A DNA stretch of 34,369 nucleotides from assembly GCA_942491465.1 (NCBI GenBank), contig CALOBA010000046.1, positions 1 through 34,369 of the forward strand. The letters run 5' to 3'. The notes below the pieces were generated by a model, which searched no databases, was not told where the DNA came from, and saw only the letters and a program-made list of their open reading frames with translations. Of the stretch, positions 1 to 11,849 are shown in pieces (position 1 is the stretch's first letter; every line of letters starts with the position of its first letter). Position numbers and translations under genes: made by a program. Origin of the DNA: CALOBA01 sp942491465 (GTDB lineage Bacteria; Pseudomonadota; Gammaproteobacteria; Chromatiales; Chromatiaceae).

Positions 1-29
1 CCTCCCGATCAACCGGGTTGCCAGCCCTG

Positions 30-2217
<2,188 letters not shown>

Positions 2218-2440
2218 TGCGGGGCTCCGTTGGGGGCAGGTAGGATTCGCTGCGATTATTGCAGGCCGGGTTCAGTCTTGTCGCGGCGGCTGGCTGCCCA
2301 CGGGCAGCGCCGGGAGGGGCTCGGCGACGCCGAGGGATGCGGAGCTGACTTCTCAGTTTGAACTGCAAGTCGCTCCCACAGCGCCGGTGGCCTCGGGACT
2401 TCCGCAGCGCTGCACTAGCACCAGGTATGACGGAGGAAGC

Positions 2441-3220
2441 ATGAACAACGGTCGATCCGCCCTTCGGGAAGGTCAGCCGACGCATTGGAATCAGGCCAAG
2501 GGCTACGGCTTTTTGCGGCCCGCGGATGGCGGCAAGGATGTCTTCGTGCACATCAGCGCCCTGCCGAACGGCAGCACGCCGAAGACCGGCAGCCGATGGG
2601 TCTTCAGCGCCGGCCCGGACCCGAGGGGTCATGGGCTGCGCGCACACAAGGCGGTACCGGTGCAAGGCCAAGACCTGCCGCTCAGACCCCCGCCGGTAGC
2701 ACCGGCCGACGGACCGACGCGGGCCGTCCATCTGCGCCAGCGCATCCATCGCCAAGGACAGAACCCCCTGGGGGAGCGCCCCCCACGCAACGCCCGATCG
2801 CGGCCCCGCAGGTCCGAGCAGCTGCATCCGCTGCCGCTGGATTGGCGCACCGCCCTGGTGGCCGCGGCCACGCTGTATTGCCTCGGCGCCGCGGCGTCCC
2901 GCTTCGGCACCAGCGGCTGGGTCCTCTTGCTCTATCCGCTAATGAGCCTGGCCGCCTATCTGATGTACGCGCGCGACAAGCTCAGCGCGATCCGCAAACG
3001 CTGGCGCACCGCGGAGGCGTCGCTGCATCTCGCCGAACTGCTTGGCGGCTGGCCCGGGGCCTACGTCGCCCAGCAGACCATGCGCCACAAGACCGTCAAG
3101 CCGTCCTATCAGGTGGTCTACTGGCTCATCGTCGCCGCACATGTGGCGGCGGCCACCGTTTGGCTGACTGCTCCCTCGCTGCTGCTCGAAGTCATCGACC
3201 GGGGGGCATGGCCCCTGTGA
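2441..3220 (+). CDS. Cold-shock-domain / DUF1294 membrane protein
   Basis: A 259-residue protein of the known CSD-DUF1294 architecture. Residues 13-60 are a cold-shock nucleic-acid-binding fold with an RNP1-like KGYGFL and an RNP2-like VFVHIS. A long basic Arg/Pro-rich linker spans about 75-125. The C-terminal DUF1294 region has hydrophobic helices at about 135-155, 158-173 and 228-248, with the family-typical segments YARDKLSA and LLGGWPGAYVAQQ. It is probably an inner-membrane protein with a cytoplasmic RNA/DNA-binding head; the function of DUF1294 is not established. The start was chosen because GGAGG sits four bases upstream of the ATG; the upstream extension of this frame looks non-coding. 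It is divergent from the amylase, and the 223 bp between them should hold both promoters. The CSD is slightly shorter than a free-standing CspA. Confidence 0.85.
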   Translation: MNNGRSALREGQPTHWNQAKGYGFLRPADGGKDVFVHISALPNGSTPKTGSRWVFSAGPDPRGHGLRAHKAVPVQGQDLPLRPPPVAPADGPTRAVHLRQRIHRQGQNPLGERPPRNARSRPRRSEQLHPLPLDWRTALVAAATLYCLGAAASRFGTSGWVLLLYPLMSLAAYLMYARDKLSAIRKRWRTAEASLHLAELLGGWPGAYVAQQTMRHKTVKPSYQVVYWLIVAAHVAAATVWLTAPSLLLEVIDRGAWPL

Positions 3221-3271
3221 CCTGTCCGCGGTCGCATCCGGCCCCCGGCGTCCACCGAAGAGCGCTTGGGG

Positions 3272-4369
3272 CTAGGAGTACAGCAGCGACTCGCCGTCGG
3301 CGAACAGATGGACCTTCTCCGGCGGAGCCGTCAGCCGCACCTCGCGGTCGCGCAGGCCACCGTGGATGCCCGGCAGCTTGGCGATGACGCCGCCCGCCTG
3401 CCCCGCCTCGGTGGCGAAGTAGAGCAGCGTGACCTCGCCGAGGGCCTCGGTGATGTCCACGCGGCCGGCGTAGATGGGCGCCCCTACCCCGTCGTCCAGG
3501 CTCAGGTCCTCCGGGCGCACACCGATGTTGACCCTGCGACCCATGTCGCCATCGCGGGTTGGCACCGCGCTCCGGGCCGCGCCGCCGCCGTCCAAGGCAA
3601 CGCCGGTCTGCGCACCCGTGGCGCTGATCCGACCCGGCAGCAGATTCATCGCCGGTGAGCCGATGAACTGGGCGACGAATTCGTTGCGCGGGCGCTCATA
3701 CAGCGCCAACGGCGCGCCAACCTGGGCGATGCCCTTGTTGGCAAGCACGACGATGCGGCTGGCCAGCGTCATCGCCTCCACCTGATCGTGGGTGACGTAG
3801 ATCATCGTGCGATCGGGCATGGCCTCCTTGAGCCGGGCGATCTCGATGCGGGTGGCGACGCGCAGCGCGGCATCGAGGTTGGACAGGGGCTCGTCGAATA
3901 GGAAGACCCGCGGGTCGCGCACGATGGCGCGGCCGATGGCGACGCGCTGGCGCTGGCCGCCGGACAGGGCCTTGGGCAGGCGATCGAGATAGGGGTCGAG
4001 CTTCAGGATGCGCGTGGCCTTGGCCACCGCCGCATCGATCTCGGCCCGCGGCTTCTTGGCGATCTTCAGCGCAAAGGACATGTTCTCGCGCACGGTCATG
4101 TGCGGATAGAGCGCGTAGGACTGGAACACCATCGCGATCCCGCGCTGCGCCGGCGGCACGTCGTTCATCACCTCACCGCCGATGCTCAGCGTCCCCCCGC
4201 TGATCCGCTCCAGCCCGGCGATCATCCGCAGCAGCGTCGACTTGCCGCAGCCCGACGGGCCGACGAAGACGATCAGCTCACCGCGCCGAATGTCGAGGTT
4301 GATGCCCTTGAGTACGTCGACGCCGCCGGCGTAGGTCTTGTGGACGTTGGTGAGCTTCAGGTCTGCCAT
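3272..4369 (-). CDS. ugpC: Carbohydrate ABC transporter ATP-binding protein, MalK/UgpC type
   Basis: A 365-residue ATPase that would power an ABC importer for a sugar or glycerol-3-phosphate at the inner membrane. All nucleotide-binding motifs are intact: Walker A GPSGCGKST, Q-loop in MVFQSYALYPHM, signature LSGGQRQRVAIGRA, Walker B VFLFDEPLSNLDA, and the switch His in YVTHDQVEAM. The last 130 residues form the TOBE/MalK-type regulatory domain, including the family-typical GVRPEDL. It begins 36 bases downstream of the malic enzyme on the same strand and may be cotranscribed. No permease or solute-binding gene is in the window, so it may be a shared, orphan energising subunit. The UgpC label follows the usual family name; MalK, or an aglK/thuK-like role with the nearby amylase, is equally possible. 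Confidence 0.9.
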   Translation of the reverse strand: MADLKLTNVHKTYAGGVDVLKGINLDIRRGELIVFVGPSGCGKSTLLRMIAGLERISGGTLSIGGEVMNDVPPAQRGIAMVFQSYALYPHMTVRENMSFALKIAKKPRAEIDAAVAKATRILKLDPYLDRLPKALSGGQRQRVAIGRAIVRDPRVFLFDEPLSNLDAALRVATRIEIARLKEAMPDRTMIYVTHDQVEAMTLASRIVVLANKGIAQVGAPLALYERPRNEFVAQFIGSPAMNLLPGRISATGAQTGVALDGGGAARSAVPTRDGDMGRRVNIGVRPEDLSLDDGVGAPIYAGRVDITEALGEVTLLYFATEAGQAGGVIAKLPGIHGGLRDREVRLTAPPEKVHLFADGESLLYS

Positions 4370-4405
4370 GGGTGGGTTCCGCTCGTCGGCAAACCGACCG
4401 CCCCC

Positions 4406-6667
4406 CTACTGCGCCCGCACCGCCGCCAAGGCGGTCATGTTCAACAGCCCGCGCACGCTGACCCCGGGGGCGACGATGTGCGCCGAGCGCGCGGCACCGA
4501 GCAGCACCGGGCCGATGGCCACGCCGTTGCTGAGCACGCGCAGCAGATTGAAGGCGATGTTGGCCGCGTCCTGATTGGGCATGATCAGCAGGTTGGCGCC
4601 GCCCTCGAGCAGCGAGTCCGGAAAGCGCTCGCTGCGCAGGGGCTCGGACAGGGCCAGGTCGGCGCGCATCTCGCCCTCGACCTCCAGCTCCGGGTGGGCG
4701 CGGCGGATCAGGCGCAGGGCGTCGCGCATGCGCGCCGCGTGGGGGTCGTCGTGACTGCCGAAGTTGGAGTGGGACAGCAGCGCCAGCTTGGGCTCGATGC
4801 CGAAGCGGCGGACCTCGGCGGCGCAGAGTCCGGCGATCTCGGCGATGGCCTCGGCATCGGGGTCCACCTGCACATGGGTGTCGGCGATGAACAGCGTGCG
4901 CTGGTGCAGGACCAGCGCACTCATGGCGGCCAGCCGACCGACGCCGATGGAGCGGCCGATGATCATCTCCACCTGCTTGAGGTGATGCATGTAGCGGCCG
5001 ACGCTGCCGCAGATCATCGCATCCGCCTCGCCGGTGCGCAGCAGGGTCGCGGCCAGGGCCGTGGGGCTGTTGCGGATCTGGGCGCGGGCCTCGGCCGGTG
5101 AGTAGCCGCGGCGCTTGGCCCGCTGGTAGTAGGCGGCGACATGGGTCTCAAGCTGGGGATCGGTCTGCGGATCGATGACCAGCAGGTCGCGGTCGGCGGC
5201 GATGTCGAGTCCGAGCTGCTCGATGCGCTCGGCAATCAGCCCCCGGCGTCCGATCAGGATCGGCTGCGCGATCCCCTGCTCCAAGGCCTGCTGCGCGACC
5301 TGCAGCACCTTGTCGTCCTCACCCTCGGCATAGACCACCCGCTGGGGCTGATCCCGGGCCTGGTCGAACACCGGCTTCATGGTCATGCCGGTGCGGAAGA
5401 CGCGGTTATTCAGGGCCTGGCGGTAGACCGCCATGTCGCCGATGGGCCGGGTGGCCACGCCGCTGTCCATGGCCGCCTGGGCCACGGCCGGGGCAACGTG
5501 CTCCATCAGCCGCGGATCGAAGGGCTTGGGGATCAGGTAGTCGGGACCGAAACGCAGCTCCGCCCCGCCGTAAGCCTTGCGCACGATGTCCGAGGGCTGG
5601 GCGCGGGCGAGCCCGGCGATGGCCTCCACGGCGGCGCGCTTCATGGCCTCGTTGATGGAGGTAGCGCCGCAGTCCAGCGCCCCGCGGAACAGGAACGGGA
5701 AGCACAGCACGTTGTTGACCTGGTTCGGATAGTCGGTCCGCCCGGTGGCCAGGATCGCGTCCGGCCGCACGGCGCGGGCCGCATCGGGCAGCACCTCCGG
5801 CATCGGATTGGCCAGGGCCAGGATCAGCGGACGCTCGGCCATGGCCGACAGCCAGTCCGGCTTGAGCACGCCGCCGGCGGACAGGCCGAGGAAGATATCG
5901 GCGCCTTCCACCGCCTCGGCCAGCGTGCGCTTCGGGGTGTCGACGGCGTAGCGGGCCTTGTAGGGGTCCATCTCCTCGGTGCGGCCCTGATAGACAACCC
6001 CGGCGATGTCGGTGACGATCACATGCTCGCGCCGCAGCCCGAGGGCGACCAGCAGGTCCAGGCAGGCCAGCGCCGCCGCCCCGGCCCCGGCCGTGGCCAG
6101 GCGCACCTCGCCGATGGGCTTGCCCACCAGCCGCAGCCCGTTGAGCACCGCGGCGGCGACGACGATCGCCGTGCCGTGCTGATCGTCGTGAAACACCGGG
6201 ATGCGCATGCGCTCCTTCAGCGCCTGCTCGACGATGAAGCAGTCGGGCGCCTTGATGTCCTCCAGGTTGATGCCGCCGAAGGTCGGCTCCAGGGCGGCGA
6301 CGATGTCCACCAGCTGCTGCGGGTCGCGGGTGTCGACCTCGAGATCGAACACGTCGATATCGGCGAACTCCTTGAACAGCACCGCCTTGCCCTCCATGAC
6401 CGGCTTCGAGGCCAGCGGCCCGATGGCGCCGAGCCCGAGCACGGCAGTGCCGTTGCTGACCACGGCCACCAGATTGCCGCGGACGGTGTAGTCCGCCGCC
6501 GCCAGCGGGTCGTCGACGATCGCCTCGCAGGCGGCGGCGACGCCCGGCGAGTAGGCCAGCGCCAGATCGCGCTGATTGGCCAGTTTTTTGGTCGCGGTGA
6601 TGGCCAGCTTGCCGGGACGCGGCAAGCGGTGGTAGTCCAGGGCGCTCTTCTTCAGCTCTTCGGACAT
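4406..6667 (-). CDS. maeB: NADP-dependent malic enzyme, MaeB type, with phosphotransacetylase-like C-terminal domain
   Basis: Catalyses oxidative decarboxylation of malate to pyruvate with NADP reduction. Order of domains in 753 residues: malic N-terminal domain (about 1-150; SEELKKSALDYHRLPRPGK is a typical MaeB start), NAD(P)-binding domain (about 160-410; GINLEDIKAPDCF and FHDDQHGTA are signature segments), then a PTA/PTB-like domain (about 430-753). In this family the last domain is normally a regulatory acetyl-CoA-responsive module. I chose the second Met of the open frame because GGAG lies five bases upstream of it; an alternative start is seven codons upstream. The gene is divergent from an acetyl-CoA-synthetase-like gene across 222 bp, a pairing consistent with acetate/C4 metabolism. 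Length and motifs match full-length MaeB. Confidence 0.95.
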   Translation of the reverse strand: MSEELKKSALDYHRLPRPGKLAITATKKLANQRDLALAYSPGVAAACEAIVDDPLAAADYTVRGNLVAVVSNGTAVLGLGAIGPLASKPVMEGKAVLFKEFADIDVFDLEVDTRDPQQLVDIVAALEPTFGGINLEDIKAPDCFIVEQALKERMRIPVFHDDQHGTAIVVAAAVLNGLRLVGKPIGEVRLATAGAGAAALACLDLLVALGLRREHVIVTDIAGVVYQGRTEEMDPYKARYAVDTPKRTLAEAVEGADIFLGLSAGGVLKPDWLSAMAERPLILALANPMPEVLPDAARAVRPDAILATGRTDYPNQVNNVLCFPFLFRGALDCGATSINEAMKRAAVEAIAGLARAQPSDIVRKAYGGAELRFGPDYLIPKPFDPRLMEHVAPAVAQAAMDSGVATRPIGDMAVYRQALNNRVFRTGMTMKPVFDQARDQPQRVVYAEGEDDKVLQVAQQALEQGIAQPILIGRRGLIAERIEQLGLDIAADRDLLVIDPQTDPQLETHVAAYYQRAKRRGYSPAEARAQIRNSPTALAATLLRTGEADAMICGSVGRYMHHLKQVEMIIGRSIGVGRLAAMSALVLHQRTLFIADTHVQVDPDAEAIAEIAGLCAAEVRRFGIEPKLALLSHSNFGSHDDPHAARMRDALRLIRRAHPELEVEGEMRADLALSEPLRSERFPDSLLEGGANLLIMPNQDAANIAFNLLRVLSNGVAIGPVLLGAARSAHIVAPGVSVRGLLNMTALAAVRAQ

Positions 6668-6889
6668 CGGGGCTCCATGATGGCACATGACGGGGGTGAA
6701 TAGGCCCGACAGGGTAACGCAAACTCAGGCCTTGCGCGGCCCCGGCGCCGGCGCTCGTCACGTTATCGCCGCGTCCCGGAAGACGCACCTCAACGCCGTC
6801 GCCGCTTACCTTTAAGCTACGGACAGGTGACGACGCCCGCGGGCCGTCGTCATCGGCCGTTTCGACATCACCGCCAAGGCACCGAGACC
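6668..6889. other. Divergent promoter region between maeB and the AcsA-like gene
   Basis: 222 bp with no gene. It must hold the 5' signals of both genes; I see no clear operator or consensus sigma-70 boxes. Confidence 0.5.
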
Positions 6890-8668
<1,779 letters not shown>

Positions 8669-8673
8669 GCGGC

Positions 8674-8776
8674 ACCAGAGGCAGCTCCATGGCGAAATCA
8701 GCCATCCTCGCGGACCAGAGGCAGCTCCATGGCGAAATCAGCCATCCTCGCGGACCAGAGGCAGCTCCATGGCGAA
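8674..8776. repeat. 40-bp tandem duplication of a gene 3' end (2 full copies plus 23 bp)
   Basis: The unit beginning ACCAGAGGCAGCTCCATGGC occurs at 8674-8713 and 8714-8753, and its first 23 bases occur again at 8754-8776, with a period of exactly 40. On the minus strand the unit encodes the last residues of the adjacent histidine kinase plus its TGA, so the gene end and stop have been copied downstream into the gap before the convergent gene. It could be a slippage duplication or an assembly artefact. Confidence 0.9.
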
Positions 8777-10462
8777 GCAGGTATCGCCGTCCTCCGCGCG
8801 CAGCAGCCGCAGTCGGCCACCGCAGCGGCTCAGGTTGCGCAACGTCACCCCGAGCCCCAGCCCGGTGCCGTCTCCCGGGGGCTTCGTCGTATAGAACGGA
8901 TCGAAGATGCGCGGACGCGTCTGCGGCGGGATGCCGGGGCCGGTATCCTCCACCCGCACCTCGACGCAGTGCTCCCCGGCCCGAGCGATGATGCCGATCT
9001 CGCGCAGCGCCCGACCGCGCAGGGCATAGACCGCGTTCGCCAGCAGGTTCATCAGGGCCTGCTCCAGCAGTTCCCTGTCGATGGCCACCGCGGGTAGTTC
9101 GGGGGGCACCACGGTCACCAGCGTGATGCCCTGGCTGGAGAGATCCGACTTCAGCAGTCCGGCAACGAAGTCCACGGCGGCAGACAGATCGCAGGCCCCG
9201 GAGCCGTCCTCATCGGTTGCGGCATAGCGCAGCACGCCATCGACAATGCCGCCGATGCGCCGCACCTGGCCCTGGGCGCGCCTGAGGATGTCGCGCAGAT
9301 CCGCATCCACGAGCTGCTCTTCGACGTGGGCGACGTAGTTGCTCAAGGCCATCAGCGGATTGTTGATCTCATGGGCGATGCCGCCGACGAAGGCCCCCAA
9401 TGCGGAGAGCTTTTCCACCTCCAGCGCGCGCTCGTAGGCCTGGGCCAGCTCGGTCTCCATCCGCCGCTGCTCGCTCATGTCCGCGACCATCGCCAAGACG
9501 CCGACGATGCGACCGCCCGCGTCGCGCACCAGCGATAGGGTCAGCTGGCCCCAGACCTCGGCGCCGTCCGCGCGCAGATAGCGCTCGCGGCGGGACCAGC
9601 CGTCGGACCCGCCGGACCAGACGGCCCGGAAACCGGCCATCGCCTCGTCCAGATCCTCCGGATGCAGCAGCTCCTCCATACGCATCTCGACCAGGGTCGC
9701 TTGGTCGCGGCCGAGCAGCTGTTGAAAGGCAGGGTTGCTCAGGCGCGAGCAGCCGTCGCGATCGAGCAGCGCGATGCCGAGGGGCGCATGCTCGAACAGG
9801 GCCCGAAAGCGCGCCTCGCTCTCGCCAATGCGGCGCAGGAGCGGGTTGCTCAGGCCGACGAACAGCGCGGCGCCGCCCCCCGCCAGCAGCAGGGTCAGGC
9901 CGAGGGCCGTGAGCCCCGCGCGGATAAACGGTCGTCGCAGCTCATCGAGGTCGATCTTGGCGACCAGCCCCCAGCCCGGATCGGGGATCGGCTCAGTGGC
10001 GGCCAGGACCTGGACACCGCGATAATCGCGCCCGACCAGGGTCGTGCTGCGCCCGGACAGGGCCTGGCGCATGGGCTCCGCCAGCGCCGAGGCCCAGGGG
10101 ATCAGCGCCGTCGACCCATCGCCGGGGTGACGGTGGGCCAGCAGGAAGCGGATTTGGTCATGCTCGCGTCGCGCCAGCGTGAATTCGCCCGTCTCGCCGA
10201 AGCCGGAGTAGCTCCTGGTGGCCTCGCGCACCTGCACCAGGGTGGCGGCCACCGCGCCGTCCGGATAATCCGTCGACCAACGGGCATCGAAGCGGGATAC
10301 CGACTCGATCAGACGCGCCTGGGAGCGGGCGATCTCGGTCAGCCTGGCGCGCTCGGAGTTCATCGCCGCGGAGAACAGCAGCGAGATGGTCACGCCGGCC
10401 GCGGCCAGCGTCACCAGGGTCATGATCGCGATCAGCAGCAGCAGTCGGCCGCGGTTGCTCAT
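8738..10462 (-). CDS. Membrane sensor histidine kinase (Cache-PAS-HisKA-HATPase)
   Basis: A 574-residue two-component sensor. There is a TM helix at about 7-30, a Cache-like periplasmic domain at about 35-180 (the closing GWGLVAKIDLDELRRP is typical), a second TM at about 183-205, a PAS domain at about 215-335, and HisKA with phospho-acceptor His364 in GGIAHEINNPL. The HATPase domain has N box LMNLLANAVYAL, G1 DTGPGIP and G2 GTGLGLG. All catalytic motifs are present. The start is at MSNRGR, preceded by a G-rich Shine-Dalgarno. No response regulator is adjacent, so its partner lies elsewhere. The gene converges on the AcsA-like gene with 69 bp between the stops, and its 3' end is part of a tandem duplication. 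The ligand cannot be inferred; Cache domains usually bind small metabolites. Confidence 0.93.
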   Translation of the reverse strand: MSNRGRLLLLIAIMTLVTLAAAGVTISLLFSAAMNSERARLTEIARSQARLIESVSRFDARWSTDYPDGAVAATLVQVREATRSYSGFGETGEFTLARREHDQIRFLLAHRHPGDGSTALIPWASALAEPMRQALSGRSTTLVGRDYRGVQVLAATEPIPDPGWGLVAKIDLDELRRPFIRAGLTALGLTLLLAGGGAALFVGLSNPLLRRIGESEARFRALFEHAPLGIALLDRDGCSRLSNPAFQQLLGRDQATLVEMRMEELLHPEDLDEAMAGFRAVWSGGSDGWSRRERYLRADGAEVWGQLTLSLVRDAGGRIVGVLAMVADMSEQRRMETELAQAYERALEVEKLSALGAFVGGIAHEINNPLMALSNYVAHVEEQLVDADLRDILRRAQGQVRRIGGIVDGVLRYAATDEDGSGACDLSAAVDFVAGLLKSDLSSQGITLVTVVPPELPAVAIDRELLEQALMNLLANAVYALRGRALREIGIIARAGEHCVEVRVEDTGPGIPPQTRPRIFDPFYTTKPPGDGTGLGLGVTLRNLSRCGGRLRLLRAEDGDTCFAMELPLVREDG

Positions 10463-10628
10463 CCTGCCCCCCCGGGCTCGCCGCTGCCGAGAGGGACAGA
10501 ACACCCGTGAGACGCCGCCACAGCGGTGGTCTGCGGCGGTCGCGGGGGATCATCAGCTGCTGGTCGATCGATCGGACGCACGGGCTTTCCTTGAGCAGGT
10601 AAAACGACATGGGGTCTGCACGCCGACC

Positions 10629-10634
10629 AGTATA
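10629..10634 (-). promoter_or_regulatory. Candidate -10 box (TATACT) upstream of the histidine kinase
   Basis: TATACT on the minus strand lies about 165 bases before the kinase start. No good -35 hexamer is seen at the right spacing, so this is only a weak candidate. Confidence 0.2.
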
Positions 10635-10781
10635 GGTCGATCGGGCCGGGCTCCACCGACGGCTATCGGACGATCAGGCAAGGCGAGGGGTACGAATGGT
10701 CCGCGACCGGGGATCGGCTCCCGGTGCCGGTGGTACGACGGCGTTAGACTTCGAGAAGCCAACCGGAATGCGAAGGGCCGC

Positions 10782-10862
10782 AATCGGGATCGGGATGGGG
10801 ATCGGGGTCGGGGTCGGCTCCGATACCGATACCGATCGCCTTAGCGATAGCGATAGCGATCA
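10782..10862. repeat. Degenerate hexanucleotide microsatellite
   Basis: On the plus strand there is a run of six-base units of the ATCGGG/GTCGGG type, then CCGATA-type units, then AGCGAT units repeated about three times. The unit identity changes along the array while the six-base period is mostly kept. It lies 16 bases past the RimK-like gene stop, in its 3' flank. Confidence 0.7.
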
Positions 10863-10878
10863 CGCCGGCGCAGGAATG

Positions 10879-11844
10879 CTAAGCGACGGCCCCCGATGCC
10901 GCCTGCTCCGCGTCGAGCGCCCGCGCCAGGCGCACCCGCGCCTCGACGTCGGTGGGCAGCGGCTCCAGCGAGCGGATCTGCTCGAAGCGCCGCTCCAGGC
11001 CGTTGCCGTTGGCGATCTGGATCGCGAGCCCCGGGCGGGCGTTGATCTCCAGCATCATCGGCCCCTGGGTCTCGTCGAGCACCAGATCGACGCCGCAGTA
11101 GCCGAGCCCGGTCATGTCCGCGCACTCGGCGCCGATGACCAGCAGCCGCTCCCAGTCGGGGATCTCGTAGCCGCGCAGCGCGCTGCCGAAGTCGGGATGC
11201 TGTTCGATGATGCGGTTGGCGAGCACGCCGCCGGTGGTCCGCCCGGTGGCCAGCTCGATGCCGACCCCCACCGCCCCCTGGTGCAGGTTGGCCTTGCCGT
11301 CCGAGGCCCGCGTCGGCAGCCGAATCATGGCCATGGCCGGGATGCCGCGGTAGATCAGCAGCCGGATGTCGGGCACGCCGCGGTAGCTGATGGCGTCGAA
11401 CATCGCCGTCGAGCGTACCCGGTACTCGATCATCGCCGCGTCCGGGATGCCGCCGAGGGAATGCACGCCGCTTAAGATATTGGAGACAAAGTACTCGATA
11501 TCGTCCAGCGACAGCACCCGTCCGTCGGGCTTGACGAACAGCCCGCTGCGACGGCTGTCGATCACCAGCACGCCGTCGCCGCCGCTGCCGTGGGCCGGCT
11601 TGATGACGAATGACGACCGCTCCGAGAGCAGTCGGTCGAGGTGGATCAGCTCGCCCTGAAAGCGCACCACGCCGTAGAGCTCCGGCACCGACAGCCCGGC
11701 CTCCAGCGCCAACTGCTTGGTCTTGAGCTTGTCGTCCACCAGCGGAAAGCGCGCGCGCGGATTGAGCCGCATGACATAGTTGCGATTGCGGGCATTGATG
11801 CCCAGCACCCCGGCCTGTTTCAGCCCTTGCCAGCGTCCGAACAT
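10879..11844 (-). CDS. RimK-like ATP-grasp protein (alpha-L-glutamate ligase-like)
   Basis: A 321-residue ATP-grasp enzyme of the alpha-L-glutamate-ligase-like family, expected to join an amino acid or peptide to an acceptor carboxylate using ATP. Seen directly: FVIKPAHGSGGDGVLVI, the glycine-rich ATP loop, near 90-106, and the metal-binding end of the fold LEINARPGL near 275. The start at MFGRWQG is five bases past the stop of the upstream 7TM gene, so the two are cotranscribed. Together with the retropepsin-like protease gene further upstream they form a trio that recurs in proteobacteria. The true substrate is not known from sequence. It differs from ribosomal RimK by its N-terminus, which starts with the GINARNRNYV segment typical of this subgroup. 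Confidence 0.9.
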   Translation of the reverse strand: MFGRWQGLKQAGVLGINARNRNYVMRLNPRARFPLVDDKLKTKQLALEAGLSVPELYGVVRFQGELIHLDRLLSERSSFVIKPAHGSGGDGVLVIDSRRSGLFVKPDGRVLSLDDIEYFVSNILSGVHSLGGIPDAAMIEYRVRSTAMFDAISYRGVPDIRLLIYRGIPAMAMIRLPTRASDGKANLHQGAVGVGIELATGRTTGGVLANRIIEQHPDFGSALRGYEIPDWERLLVIGAECADMTGLGYCGVDLVLDETQGPMMLEINARPGLAIQIANGNGLERRFEQIRSLEPLPTDVEARVRLARALDAEQAASGAVA

Positions 11845-11849
11845 GGGCG

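Larger units (their letters stand above)
10463..10878. other. 416-bp intergenic region with hexanucleotide microsatellite
   Basis: No convincing gene is seen. The stretch upstream of the histidine kinase should contain its promoter. The half nearest the RimK-like gene stop holds a degenerate hexamer array, listed separately. Frames reading through it give only low-complexity peptides. Confidence 0.6.

Noticed and set aside
5141..6703. 520-codon plus-strand open frame opposite malic enzyme
   Set aside because: His/Gly/Gln-rich translation without domains, fully antisense to MaeB.
8674..8776. CRISPR-like direct repeats
   Set aside because: The copies are contiguous with no spacers and encode a gene end; this is a simple tandem duplication.
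10696..11475. Plus-strand gene starting in the microsatellite region
   Set aside because: The first part is the hexamer repeat read as Gly/Val/Ser/Asp runs, and the remainder is antisense to the RimK-like gene.
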